Source of the DNA: JAZMZS01 sp045120955
GTDB taxonomy: Bacteria > Bacillota > Clostridia > Oscillospirales > CAG-272
NCBI GenBank assembly: GCA_045120955.1
Contig: JBGVFH010000044.1
Span: 1 to 64,000, forward strand
Length of the DNA: 64,000 bases
Reading direction: 5' to 3'
This document shows positions 8,390-16,725 of the stretch, in pieces. The translations under genes and the position numbers were made by a program. Each line of letters opens with the position of its first letter. Position 1 is the first letter of the stretch. The notes under the pieces are model-generated. The model was not told where the DNA came from, did no database searches, and worked only from the letters and a program-made list of their open reading frames with translations.

Positions 8390-9316
8390 ATGAAACATAT
8401 TTTTGTGGTCAATACATATGCAGGCAGCGCAAGCGCCAAGGCACAAATGGAGCGTTTGCTTGCTGACTTTGATGCTGAGTACGAAATATACTACACAAAG
8501 GGCCATAAGGATGCGACAGAGTATGTAAAGCAAAGATGCAGTCGAGGCGGCGAGGAGACTCTTCGCTTTTATGCCTGCGGCGGAGACGGAACGCTCAAAG
8601 AAGTGGTTGACGGCGTGTACGGATATGACAACGCAGAGATAAGTGTCGTGCCTCTGGGAAGCGGTAACGATTTTGTAAAATATTACGGAGGAGCGGACAG
8701 CTTTCTTGATCTTAACAAGCTAAAGGATGCCGAGTCTGCATACATCGACCTTATCAGAGTCAACGGAGAGTATTGCATAAATGTCTGCAATTTCGGCTTT
8801 GACAGTTATGCGGCAAACGTTATGTCCGAGGTAAGGCACAAAAAGATCATCGGCGGAAAAAACGCATACACCTTCGGAGTTTTAAAGGCGTTTTTGTTCG
8901 GAATGAAGAGCAATGCGGAAATATATGCGGACGGAGAAAAGCTCATTGACGGTGGTTTTACTCTTTGCACCGCGGCAAACGGTCAGTATATAGGCGGTGC
9001 GTACAGATGTGCGCCGCTTTCAAGAAATGACGACGGCATACTTGATATATGCGCCGTAAAGCCGATGTCAAGGCTGAGTGTTTTGCGTCTTATCGGCTCG
9101 TACAAAGAAGGAACGCATCTTGACAACCCAAGGTTTGCAAAATATATCGTATATCGGCGTGCCAAAAAATTAGAGGTAAAGGGACACCAAGATATAGTTG
9201 TAGCGCTTGACGGCGAGCTTGTACAAATGAGAGATTTTGTCTGCGAGGTCGTGCCGCATGCTGTGAAATTTGCCGCTGTGGCGTTGTCGGGAAAAAAGAC
9301 CGAAGACGGGCATTGA
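8390..9316 (+). CDS. Diacylglycerol kinase-like lipid kinase
   Basis: Predicted cytosolic/peripheral lipid kinase of the DagK/YegS/BmrU family, phosphorylating diacylglycerol or a related lipid with ATP. About 308 residues. Seen: FVVNTYAGSASAK at the N-terminus, the nucleotide-binding GGDGTLKEVVDGV and VPLGSGNDFVKYY loops, and the C-terminal beta-sandwich ending VALDGELVQ. The ATG at 8390 is preferred over a GTG/ATG further up since those lie in the promoter. Next come a diacylglycerol glycosyltransferase and a PAP2 phosphatase, so the three probably handle diacylglycerol/phosphatidate turnover for membrane glycolipids or lipoteichoic acid; that joint role is inference. Confidence 0.88.
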   Translation: MKHIFVVNTYAGSASAKAQMERLLADFDAEYEIYYTKGHKDATEYVKQRCSRGGEETLRFYACGGDGTLKEVVDGVYGYDNAEISVVPLGSGNDFVKYYGGADSFLDLNKLKDAESAYIDLIRVNGEYCINVCNFGFDSYAANVMSEVRHKKIIGGKNAYTFGVLKAFLFGMKSNAEIYADGEKLIDGGFTLCTAANGQYIGGAYRCAPLSRNDDGILDICAVKPMSRLSVLRLIGSYKEGTHLDNPRFAKYIVYRRAKKLEVKGHQDIVVALDGELVQMRDFVCEVVPHAVKFAAVALSGKKTEDGH

Positions 9317-9371
9317 GCTGTAGCTGCACATGATAATTAAAAGATGTTTTTCATGAAAGCATATTTGGTAT

Positions 9372-9397
9372 AAGCAGCAAAATATTGTTTGCTGCTT
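9372..9397 (+). terminator. Hairpin between lipid kinase and glycosyltransferase
   Basis: AAGCAGCAAA / TTTGCTGCTT stem with loop atattg, followed by TAATAAGGGG and the next gene's ribosome site 17 bp downstream. It could be a terminator/attenuator or only a processing site. Confidence 0.6.
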
Positions 9398-9413
9398 TAA
9401 TAAGGGGAATTGT

Positions 9414-10544
9414 ATGAAAGTATTGATTTTATCCTGTAATACCGGAGAGGGACACAACTCCGCCGGCAAGGCAATAAAATATTATTTTGAACAAAACGGC
9501 GATGAGTGCCATATGGTAGATACGCTTGCCTTTTGGTCTGAAAAAATGTCAAAGCTGATCGCAAGCGGTCACGTTTTTATATATACACGCACGCCGAAGA
9601 TGTTTGATATCGTGTATAACGGAGCAGAGATCTTTGCAAAAAAAGAAACAAGCAAGCATGACTCCGTACTGTTCAAGCTCTTTGCGAGAGGAGCAAAAAA
9701 TCTCTATGATTACATTATAGCGGGCGGCTTTGAGCGGATAGTGTGTTTTCACCCGTTTGCATCGCAGATGCTGACAAAGGTGCTCAGAGACCATCCAGAG
9801 CTTCAAATCCCCACGTATCTTGTTGCTACCGACTACACCTGCAGTCCCGGTGCAGGGGAGAGCAAGATGGATGTTTATATTATTCCTCATCCGACCGTTG
9901 CCGACGAATTTATAAAGAGGGGAGTGCCGAGAGCGAAGATAGTTCCTATCGGAATTCCGATAAACAACGCATATACCTCTTTGCCGGATAAAAAAACGGC
10001 AAGAGAGATGCTCGAGCTTCCTGAGAATGACAAGATAGTTCTTTTGATGTGCGGCAGTATGGGATGCGGACCTATAGAAAAAATTGCCGAAAGTATAGCC
10101 GGTGAAATGGGTGGGGATGCTACGCTTGTTATTGTGTGCGGACGAAATGAGCGTCTGTACAACGAGCTTGTTCATCTCTCGGAGAAGAACAAAAAGGTGC
10201 GTGTGCTCGGCTTTACGGACAAGATGCCCGTTTATATGAGTGCCGCCGACCTTTTTGTAACAAAACCGGGCGGACTCAGCTCCACCGAGGCTGCGTGCGT
10301 TCATCTTCCTATGGTTATGATAGATGCGGTAGCAGGCTGTGAAACGTACAATCTGAATTTCTTTGCGAACAACGGATTTGCGCTTACATCAGAGAATGTT
10401 GAAGGTATAGTGACAAAGACTCTTGGGCTTTTGTTTGACAGCGAGTCGCTCGAACGCATGAGGTCCAAGCTTGCCGAGAATTTTTCTGCTGATACAGCCT
10501 ACAAAATATACAGCTATGTAAAAGAAGGAAAGCGTAATGATTGA
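9414..10544 (+). CDS. MGDG synthase / UgtP-like diacylglycerol glycosyltransferase
   Basis: GT28-type glycosyltransferase expected to transfer glucose or galactose from a UDP-sugar to diacylglycerol at the cytoplasmic membrane face. 376 residues. The N-terminal domain opens with VLILSCNTGEGHNSAGKAI, the GEGHNSA loop of MGDG synthases; the C-terminal Rossmann domain contains LLMCGSMGCGPI, the sugar-nucleotide motif FVTKPGGLSSTEA and the AGCETYNLNFF segment. Ribosome site AAGGGGAA upstream of the ATG. It overlaps the following PAP2 gene by 8 bp, so the two are translationally coupled. Product (mono- or diglucosyl lipid) not deducible. Confidence 0.9.
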   Translation: MKVLILSCNTGEGHNSAGKAIKYYFEQNGDECHMVDTLAFWSEKMSKLIASGHVFIYTRTPKMFDIVYNGAEIFAKKETSKHDSVLFKLFARGAKNLYDYIIAGGFERIVCFHPFASQMLTKVLRDHPELQIPTYLVATDYTCSPGAGESKMDVYIIPHPTVADEFIKRGVPRAKIVPIGIPINNAYTSLPDKKTAREMLELPENDKIVLLMCGSMGCGPIEKIAESIAGEMGGDATLVIVCGRNERLYNELVHLSEKNKKVRVLGFTDKMPVYMSAADLFVTKPGGLSSTEAACVHLPMVMIDAVAGCETYNLNFFANNGFALTSENVEGIVTKTLGLLFDSESLERMRSKLAENFSADTAYKIYSYVKEGKRND

Positions 10545-11229
10545 TTACAGGAGTTTTAGACCGAGCTTGATAAATACGCCCAAGTTTTCCCACTTGAAAT
10601 ATCTTTTATATTGGCCTATATACGGTATCGCTTTTGCCCTGCTTGAGAGAGGGGTGAAGGGGCGTACATACTACCCTGTAGAAAGCGCACTTGACTCATG
10701 CATACCTTTCTGTGAGTATTTTCTCATTCCGTATATGCTTTGGTTCGTTTATCTTGTCGGAGGGGTGTTTTACGGATGCCTTTTTGATGTGCGTGCGTTC
10801 AAACGGTATATGCAGTTTGTAATGCTGACATACACCGTGACCGTCATCATATATATGATATTTCCGACGTGCCAGAATTTGCGGCCGACAACATTTGAAA
10901 ACGACAATTTCTTTACACGCTTTATTGCAGGCTTTTATGTGTTTGACACAAACACCAATGTTTGCCCGTCAATTCATGTGCTCGGTGCTGTTGCGGTGTC
11001 CTACGGAGCATGGAATTCAAAGCATTTCGGCTCGTATATGTGGAGGGTCATTTTTTCGATCGCAACCGTATTTATCTCACTTTCAACCGTGTTTATGAAG
11101 CAGCACTCGATAATAGATGTTTTTGCTTCTGCGATACTTTGTGCCGTTGCGGTGCCTATCTGTCAGAAAATAGAGCAGAGAAGCGAGCGGCGAAGCTGTG
11201 CAAAGGCACGGCCCGAGGTCGAGATCTGA
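10537..11229 (+). CDS. PAP2-family membrane phosphatase
   Basis: Polytopic membrane protein of 230 residues in the type 2 phosphatidate phosphatase superfamily. The ends of the active site are visible: CPSIHVLGAVAVSYGAW (PSxH motif) at about residues 145-161 and KQHSIIDVFAS (HxxxD) at about 188-198. The first phosphatase motif (KxxxxxxRP) is not obvious: NLRPTTFENDNFFTRF contains only LRP. This pattern resembles the PAP2_3 / inositolphosphotransferase-like subgroup. Start at 10537 follows AAGGAAAG, inside the glycosyltransferase gene. Context implies action on lipid phosphates or lipid head-group transfer. A terminator follows. Confidence 0.8.
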   Translation: MIDYRSFRPSLINTPKFSHLKYLLYWPIYGIAFALLERGVKGRTYYPVESALDSCIPFCEYFLIPYMLWFVYLVGGVFYGCLFDVRAFKRYMQFVMLTYTVTVIIYMIFPTCQNLRPTTFENDNFFTRFIAGFYVFDTNTNVCPSIHVLGAVAVSYGAWNSKHFGSYMWRVIFSIATVFISLSTVFMKQHSIIDVFASAILCAVAVPICQKIEQRSERRSCAKARPEVEI

Positions 11230-11244
11230 TTGAAGTTAAAAAGT

Positions 11245-11293
11245 AAAAATGCAGCTGTAAGCAACCATTCGGTCGCTTGTAGCTGCATTTTCT
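11245..11293. terminator. Terminator shared by PAP2 and GH genes
   Basis: AAAATGCAGCTGTAAGC / GCTTGTAGCTGCATTTT stem; T-runs on both sides, between convergent genes. Confidence 0.8.
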
Positions 11294-11329
11294 GTTATGA
11301 TAATATCCTTATTCGGAACGGTATGTTAC

Positions 11330-12445
11330 TTACTTGTTCTTTTCCATTCTCTTTGCAAATCTCTTATCAGCGAGATCGGCAAACTGACGGATGATCTTTA
11401 TTTCCTTTGCAATGTAGGGTCTGCCGTTGAAACGGTAAAGGTCATGCTGGAACTTTGTCAGATCATGAGGTCCTGCGTATTCGGGATCCTCGATCTCCTT
11501 GTTGTAGCAGCCCCAAGGCTCGTATGTCTGAGAGAAGCCCTGAATGAGACCCCAATGGTATGAGCCTACTTCTTCAAGATAGAAGAGAGGGATGATTTCG
11601 TCGACATTGTTGTGTGTGATACGGTTGAGCCATTCGTTGTTGATGACGGGTCTGCCCCAGTCTTCCTTGAGCTTTTCTATGAGACGAACCATTGTCTGGA
11701 AGCTTCCGTAATAGTGGAAGGTAATGATATCGGAAAGCTCAAGAGCACGAGCCTGTGCGGGAGTCGAGGGCTCAAGAGTAACGCCGTTGTATGCCCATAC
11801 ATCGGCTGTGAGAGGCTGGATAGGATCGTGTGAGCGGATGATCTCAAAGCACTTTTCCATCATAGGAACGCTGAGGTCTCCTCTTTTACCGTTGGAAATT
11901 TCATTCCAAACATCCCAGATCTGAAGACGGTCGTCTTTTGCATATTTTGCGGCAAGCTCATCTACCATCTCGAAGAAATGAGGCTGCATGTCGGGCTCAT
12001 CGGGAACCATGTAGCCGTGGTCGGTATAGCCGCCTGCGTGAGGTCCGCGGAAGATACCGCTGTGGTAGCCCCAGTCTACGTTCTGCTCGCCGAACTTAAC
12101 GGGTGTGAACATTTCCTTCGGTACTGTGCAGTCATTGCCTATGGTGAGCATTACCTTGATACCGTACTTATCAGCGAGGGTGATATACTCTTCAAGATTA
12201 GCCATAAAGCTGTCATGCTCGTAGTACCATACTTCGAACTGAATGATGGCGCGCACTGCGTTGAGACCTGTTTTCTGTGCAAGATCAAACTCATATTCGA
12301 CCTGCTTGATAACTTCGTCGTGCTTGTATGCCTGCCACATTGCAACACGGTTTACGCAGTTAGAGGGATAACCGTTAAAGCCGCGGATCCACGGCTGCTT
12401 GTTGTACCACTCCCATGCCTGTTCTTTTGTCCATGGCTGTAACAT
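11330..12445 (-). CDS. GH5-like cellulase-superfamily glycoside hydrolase
   Basis: Predicted (beta/alpha)8 glycoside hydrolase, about 371 residues, with no signal peptide, so probably intracellular and acting on imported oligosaccharides. Seen: WIRGFNGYPSNCVNR at the N-terminus, DVWNEISNGKRGDL where the Glu after Asn is the expected acid/base, and RPVINNEWLNR where the Glu is the expected nucleophile. This clan-A layout fits GH5-related families; annotation as xylanase or glucanase would be a guess. The ATG at 12445 is fixed by AAGGAGG 8 bp upstream. A divergent AraC regulator shares the promoter region and probably controls it. Confidence 0.8.
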   Translation of the reverse strand: MLQPWTKEQAWEWYNKQPWIRGFNGYPSNCVNRVAMWQAYKHDEVIKQVEYEFDLAQKTGLNAVRAIIQFEVWYYEHDSFMANLEEYITLADKYGIKVMLTIGNDCTVPKEMFTPVKFGEQNVDWGYHSGIFRGPHAGGYTDHGYMVPDEPDMQPHFFEMVDELAAKYAKDDRLQIWDVWNEISNGKRGDLSVPMMEKCFEIIRSHDPIQPLTADVWAYNGVTLEPSTPAQARALELSDIITFHYYGSFQTMVRLIEKLKEDWGRPVINNEWLNRITHNNVDEIIPLFYLEEVGSYHWGLIQGFSQTYEPWGCYNKEIEDPEYAGPHDLTKFQHDLYRFNGRPYIAKEIKIIRQFADLADKRFAKRMEKNK

Positions 12446-12561
12446 AATAAATCCTCCTTGATATGTGAAAAACATATTTGTAATTGAATTATAGCAAATA
12501 GCCTCTTGACGGCAAAGCGAAAAAGAGATATAATATCACCAAAAAGTAAGGTGGTGATAAA
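12445..12561. promoter_or_regulatory. Divergent promoter region, GH gene and AraC regulator
   Basis: + strand: TTGACG (12506-12511), 17 bp, TATAAT (12529-12534). Minus strand: a TATAAT reads leftward near 12487-12492. TATCACC (12534-12540) can pair with GGTGATA at the regulator's ribosome site, a possible translational brake. Confidence 0.65.
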
Positions 12562-13350
12562 ATGCTGAAATATCAGACTGAAAATATCGGACAGAGCTTT
12601 GCATTTCGCTCAAGATATCACAAACCCGGCTATTCGGTGCTTCCGCATATACATGAGTACAGCGAGATACTGTACGTAAAGCAGGGCGAGATGACAATGT
12701 ACTTGAACGGTCAAAAGCTGATCGTACCGTCAGGGCATGTAGCCGTTATATTCCCAAACCAGATCCACGAATATACAGCCGATACGGATTGCTATGTGTG
12801 GTGCGCTGTTTTTTCAAACGATTTTTTGCATTGCTTTTACCGTTTATATTCTGACAGAATACCGACGCTGCCGATCGTGGATGTGACGGAATGTCCGCAG
12901 CTTTTGCACAAGCTCGAAGCATCCTCAAAAGAGGACATCGTCGGCAGGACGGGACTTTTGCACCTTATTTTTTCAATGCTGATACAGCATACGGAATTTA
13001 TACCGAGAGCGGGGAGCGACGATTCGATCTATAACTCTGCGCTCAACTATATTTCCGCTAATTTCCGCTCGGAATTCACTCTCAGTGATATGGCAAAGTC
13101 GCTCGGATATCACGAAAAGTATCTGTCCTCCGAGCTCCACTCGCTGACGAAAATGAACTTTAGGTCTTTTTTGGCGACATACCGTGTTGACCATGCAAAA
13201 AGGCTTCTTCGTACATGTGAGATGAACATTTCCGAGATAGCGCTTGAATCGGGTTTTTCTTCTATAAATACATTTAACAGAGTGTTCAAGCAGATAACGG
13301 GAGTTACTCCGAGAGAATACAGAAAAAATGCGGGTGAAAAAAACGGATAA
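12562..13350 (+). CDS. AraC-family transcriptional regulator
   Basis: 262 residues. N-terminal cupin-like sensor (residues about 15-80; VLPHIHEYSEILYVKQGEM, then VIFPNQIHEY) and C-terminal double helix-turn-helix (residues about 160-258): FTLSDMAKSLGYHEKYLSSE, then ISEIALESGFSSINTFNRVF and ITGVTPREYRK, which are typical AraC/XylS signatures. It starts 117 bp from and divergent to the GH5-like hydrolase, so it most likely senses a sugar and activates that gene. The ribosome site GGTGGTG is inside a small hairpin. Confidence 0.88.
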   Translation: MLKYQTENIGQSFAFRSRYHKPGYSVLPHIHEYSEILYVKQGEMTMYLNGQKLIVPSGHVAVIFPNQIHEYTADTDCYVWCAVFSNDFLHCFYRLYSDRIPTLPIVDVTECPQLLHKLEASSKEDIVGRTGLLHLIFSMLIQHTEFIPRAGSDDSIYNSALNYISANFRSEFTLSDMAKSLGYHEKYLSSELHSLTKMNFRSFLATYRVDHAKRLLRTCEMNISEIALESGFSSINTFNRVFKQITGVTPREYRKNAGEKNG

Positions 13351-13427
13351 TGAGTATTTTCTGCAATGTATCGTCCTTTTTTGCGTGTTACAATTATTGT
13401 GAATTGATGAAAAAAATATTGAAACGG

Positions 13428-13456
13428 TTGACATCGGTACTTTCTCATTGTACTAT
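13428..13456 (+). promoter_or_regulatory. Promoter of the SGNH lipoprotein gene
   Basis: TTGACA (13428-13433), 17 bp, TACTAT (13451-13456), with AGAGGAG and ATG at 13490 downstream. Confidence 0.75.
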
Positions 13457-13489
13457 TTAAACAAAAAATACATACAAGAGGAGTCAGAG

Positions 13490-15349
13490 ATGAAAAGAAA
13501 ATTACTCAGCATTGGTTTAGTTGTTTTGATGTGTTTATCGTCATGCATCACGTTTGCGGGCTGTACGGATGATGAACCGACTGATACAGGGACGGGCGCA
13601 GTGAGCACAGACGGTGCCTCGACAACATCAGATACCACGGGTGATACGACGGATGACACGACGGGTGACACAACAGCAGATACAACAGCAGATACAACAG
13701 CTGATACAACAGCTGATACATCAACCGACACAGATGAAGATAATGGAGGTAATAAGATGCCGGTAAACAATACTTCGATAAAGGATATTGTCCCCGGAGA
13801 CGGTAAAGCTGTCAGAATAGCATTTATCGGAGATTCTATCACAGAGGGCATAGGTTCGACCAACAAGACGACCGACAGCTATCCTGCGCAGCTGCAGAGG
13901 CTGCTCGGTGACGAATATGTAGTAGGCAACTTCGGAAAATCAGGCTCATATGTGCTGGAGGGCGACAGTCAGTACAATGTAAAGTCTAACAAGGACCTTT
14001 CCTACAGAAAGACGGCACAGTATCAGCAGAGCCTTACCTTCGGTGCCGATGTGGTTGTTATCATACTCGGTATCAATGATATCCGCAGTATGTCCTGTGA
14101 TGAAGCGGCGGCTGAACTCAAGGCAGGTCTTATCTCTCTTGCCGAAGAATACAAGGCACTTGACGGTGTTCAGAGAGTTTACATAGGTCTGTCGGTATGC
14201 ATTTCAAACTGCAACACCATATATCAGTATTGTGATGGACCTCTTCAGCAGATACAGAGAGAGGTTGCGCAGGAGTGCGGACTCGAAGTGCTCGATCTGT
14301 ATTCGCTGACACGTGATTATCTCAATGTAATGCTTCATTACACCTCAGATATCACACATCCCAATACCGAGCAGTACGGTGAGCTTGCACGTGCGATGTA
14401 TGCTTTGCTGATGGGTGAGAGCTTTACTCCCACTGTCCCTGCAAAGTCACAAACAGGCGTTGTATATGTTAAGACAGGCGGTCTTTCCACCGGGCTCGGT
14501 GCTTCTCCCGAGACAGCTGTAGACTCTATCGCAAAGGCTGCAGGTCTGCTTCGTGACGGAGGAGGTACGATAGTCATCTGCGGTAAGTATTCGACTACCT
14601 ATGAGACAATGCTTCCGACCGGCACGGGAACTATCACTGTTACTTCGACCTACAACGGAGTAGACTATGCACAGACCAACGGTGCGTCGCTCGGTCTTGC
14701 AAAGTCGGTATTCTTCCACGGTGACTATAATATTGATGATATTCAGATCATTTCCGAGAAAGACAGTATGTTCCTTACATTTGGATACAATAATGTCAAC
14801 ATCGGAGAAAACGTTGTATGTACACTTGCTGACGGTGTCAAAACATATCCTCTGTTGCTTGTAGGTCACAGCATAGTCCTTGCGGATGCTCCTGTAGAGC
14901 AGTTTGTTCTTCACGGTGAGTGCAATGTAACTGTCAGCGGAGGTACATGGGCATACATAAGAGGCGGCAACAGACGTTATTCGGGTTATTGCGCTATAGC
15001 GTCCTCCGACTCTGATGCAAAGCTGAATATCACGATAAACGGCGGTACGTTTATGAACACAGCTACAAATCTGTGCTCGGCTACGGGTATGGGAGGATTT
15101 GCAGGTGAGTGTGTATTCACGATAAACGGCGGTACTTTCAAGGGAGATGTATATGCCGTGTCCCGTGCAGGCAACAACCTCAACGGTGAAGCGGTAATGA
15201 ACGGAAAAATTACTATGATAGTAAACGGCGGTACATTTAACGGTAACATCATTGCTGTGCAGGAGGACAAAACCGTATCCGTTACGGGTGAGTGCAGCAT
15301 ACAGATAATCGAATCGTTGAAAAACAAGGCTTCGGGCTTTTCAAATTAA
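13490..15349 (+). CDS. Secreted SGNH/GDSL esterase with Thr-rich linker and beta-helix-like C-terminus
   Basis: Predicted extracellular esterase of 619 residues. Signal peptide (MKRKLLSIGLVVLMCLSSC...) with a likely lipobox FAGC at about residue 24; then a Thr/Asp-rich linker made of DTTx repeats (residues about 48-83). SGNH hydrolase domain about 105-310: block I FIGDSITEGIGS with the nucleophile Ser, block III VVIILGINDIR, and DITHPN with the catalytic Asp/His. The C-terminal third has repeated FTINGGTF / MIVNGGTF strands typical of right-handed beta-helices, likely carbohydrate- or surface-binding. ATG 13490 follows AGAGGAG. Likely deacetylates a polysaccharide; substrate unknown. Confidence 0.85.
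   Translation: MKRKLLSIGLVVLMCLSSCITFAGCTDDEPTDTGTGAVSTDGASTTSDTTGDTTDDTTGDTTADTTADTTADTTADTSTDTDEDNGGNKMPVNNTSIKDIVPGDGKAVRIAFIGDSITEGIGSTNKTTDSYPAQLQRLLGDEYVVGNFGKSGSYVLEGDSQYNVKSNKDLSYRKTAQYQQSLTFGADVVVIILGINDIRSMSCDEAAAELKAGLISLAEEYKALDGVQRVYIGLSVCISNCNTIYQYCDGPLQQIQREVAQECGLEVLDLYSLTRDYLNVMLHYTSDITHPNTEQYGELARAMYALLMGESFTPTVPAKSQTGVVYVKTGGLSTGLGASPETAVDSIAKAAGLLRDGGGTIVICGKYSTTYETMLPTGTGTITVTSTYNGVDYAQTNGASLGLAKSVFFHGDYNIDDIQIISEKDSMFLTFGYNNVNIGENVVCTLADGVKTYPLLLVGHSIVLADAPVEQFVLHGECNVTVSGGTWAYIRGGNRRYSGYCAIASSDSDAKLNITINGGTFMNTATNLCSATGMGGFAGECVFTINGGTFKGDVYAVSRAGNNLNGEAVMNGKITMIVNGGTFNGNIIAVQEDKTVSVTGECSIQIIESLKNKASGFSN
13631..13738 (+). repeat. 12-bp in-frame tandem repeat (DTTx linker)
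   Basis: About nine 12-bp units of the type gatacaacagca, each coding Asp-Thr-Thr-x. Expansion or contraction stays in frame and would change only linker length. Confidence 0.85.
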
Positions 15350-15369
15350 CTAAAATGAACTGAATAAAA

Positions 15370-15401
15370 AGCGGGCATTGCCGGGTGGGCAGTGCCCGCT
15401 T
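15370..15401 (+). terminator. Terminator after the SGNH gene
   Basis: AGCGGGCA ... TGCCCGCT stem. On the minus strand it is also the terminator end (GCGGGC...GCCCGC then TTTTTATT) of a dispersed repeat copy. Confidence 0.75.
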
Positions 15402-15494
15402 CCATTCCATCGCCTTTTAGTTGTTTTTCCGTTACAGAAATACAGCAAAGGGGCGAGTGAGAATTTGAGCAATTTTCTATGAGATAAAAAGCAG
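15370..15494 (-). repeat. Dispersed intergenic repeat, copy 1
   Basis: Read on the minus strand: CATAGAAAATTGCTCAAATT CTCACTCGCC, a middle section, then GGCGATGGAATGG and the GCGGGCACTGCC...GCCCGCTTTTT hairpin. The order and spacing match the copy at 31027-31131. Confidence 0.6.
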
Positions 15495-15544
15495 CATAAC
15501 AAAACCCCGACGGATCGCTCCGTCGGGGTTCGTTATGCTGCTTT
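15489..15544 (-). terminator. Long terminator after rpsF-ssb-rpsR
   Basis: Outer stem AGCAGCATAAC / GTTATGCTGCT and inner stem AACCCCGACGG / CCGTCGGGGTT, immediately 3' of rpsR on the minus strand. Confidence 0.85.
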
Positions 15545-15557
15545 GGTTATCCTACGA

Positions 15558-15824
15558 TCAGTCGCTGATGTAGGGAAGAAGAGCAACCTGGCGAGCACGC
15601 TTGATAGCCTGTGTGAGCTGTCTCTGGTGCATAGCGCAAGTACCGCTGATTCTTCTGGGAAGGATCTTTGCTCTTTCGCTGATGTACTTTCTGAGCTTAG
15701 CGGTATCTTTGTAGTCAATATAAGTTGCCTTTTCCTGACAGAACATGCAGACTTTCTTTCTTCTGCGGTTGTTGTTCTGGCGGAACTGACGCTGACCCTC
15801 GGGTCTTTCGTTCTTGTTATCCAT
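15558..15824 (-). CDS. rpsR: 30S ribosomal protein S18
   Basis: 88-residue ribosomal protein of the 30S platform, binding next to S6. Features: basic Gln/Asn/Arg-rich N-terminus, VCMFCQEKATYIDYKD, then KYISERAKILPRRISGTCAM and HQRQLTQAIKRARQVALLPY. The CxxC and CxxH elements make this a zinc-binding (C+) type S18. Ribosome site AGGAGGTTTC. Last gene of the rpsF-ssb-rpsR operon. Confidence 0.97.
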   Translation of the reverse strand: MDNKNERPEGQRQFRQNNNRRRKKVCMFCQEKATYIDYKDTAKLRKYISERAKILPRRISGTCAMHQRQLTQAIKRARQVALLPYISD

Positions 15825-15858
15825 CTTATGAAACCTCCTGTATTATTTCGGTTGTTTG

Positions 15859-16317
15859 TCAGAACGGCAGGTTATCGTCGTCTCCTGCCTCTTCAAACTT
15901 GGATGCAGATGCGCCCGCCTCAAATGAGGGAGCACCGTAAGAATCGGGTACATACTGTGACTGACCGGATTGTGAAGCACCTTCCGGCTTTGAGTCTACG
16001 AAATTTGCCTCATCAACGACAACCTCGGTAACATATCTCTTGTTACCCTGAGCATCCTGCCATGATCTTGACTGAAGAGCGCCGACAACACATATCGGTC
16101 TGCCTTTCTTGAAGTATCTGCAGATAAACTCAGCGGTCTGGCGCCATGCTACGATATTGATAAAATCCGCAGTCTGTGCCTGTGCGTCGTTTCTGTTAGC
16201 AAAACGGCGCTGTACAGCTATCGAAAACGAAGTAACGCTGACACCGTTGGGTGTCTGCTTTAGCTCCGGATCGGCTGTGAGGTTGCCTATGAGAATAACC
16301 TTATTCAAACTTGCCAT
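15859..16317 (-). CDS. ssb: Single-stranded DNA-binding protein
   Basis: 152-residue SSB: OB fold about residues 1-105 (LNKVILIGNLTADPELKQTP; FINIVAWRQTAEFICRYFKK; YVTEVVVDEANFVDSK), a Gly/Ser/Gln-rich linker, and the acidic interaction tip DDDNLPF that recruits replication and repair proteins. Ribosome site GGGAGGTTACATC before ATG 16317. Sits between rpsF and rpsR as usual in Firmicutes. Confidence 0.97.
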   Translation of the reverse strand: MASLNKVILIGNLTADPELKQTPNGVSVTSFSIAVQRRFANRNDAQAQTADFINIVAWRQTAEFICRYFKKGRPICVVGALQSRSWQDAQGNKRYVTEVVVDEANFVDSKPEGASQSGQSQYVPDSYGAPSFEAGASASKFEEAGDDDNLPF

Positions 16318-16347
16318 GATGTAACCTCCCTTTGTTTAGCCAGCCGA

Positions 16348-16725
16348 TTACTGAGCGTCAACGGTTTCTTCTGCTTTTGCTTCTTCTGCTGCAGCTTCAA
16401 CTGCAACTTCGGCAGCGGGAGCCTTCTTCGGAGCTTCGTCTCTTACAACGATATCACGCATGATGTTTTCATCGATACGGAAGACACGCTCGAGCTCAGC
16501 TATGAAGTCAGCACCACTCTTGAAGTTTACGAGCACATAGTAACCTTCGGGAATATCGTTTATGGGATATGCGAGTCTGCGCTTGCCCCATTCGGAAATA
16601 TTCTCGATAGTTCCGTTCTTTGCTATGAGATCGGTGAACTTCGACACTGTTGCCTTTACTGCGTCATCGCCTATCGTGGGATTTACAACAAACAGTGTTT
16701 CATAAGCATTCATAATCTTTTCCAT
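16348..16725 (-). CDS. rpsF: 30S ribosomal protein S6
   Basis: 125 residues: YETLFVVNPTIGDDAVKATV, WGKRRLAYPINDIPEGYYVL and EDENI-like RIDENIMRDIVVRDE segments define S6, followed by an Ala/Glu-rich tail (about residues 98-125) longer than in many homologues. The ATG at 16725 (MEKIMNAYE) is favoured over the ATG at 16713 because AGGGAGGTG ends 5-6 bp upstream of it. First gene of the operon; pairs with S18 in the ribosome. Confidence 0.96.
   Translation of the reverse strand: MEKIMNAYETLFVVNPTIGDDAVKATVSKFTDLIAKNGTIENISEWGKRRLAYPINDIPEGYYVLVNFKSGADFIAELERVFRIDENIMRDIVVRDEAPKKAPAAEVAVEAAAEEAKAEETVDAQ

Noticed and set aside
9549..10304. 251-codon minus-strand frame opposite the diacylglycerol glycosyltransferase gene
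   Set aside because: Mirror frame of a clear GT28 gene; no family features.
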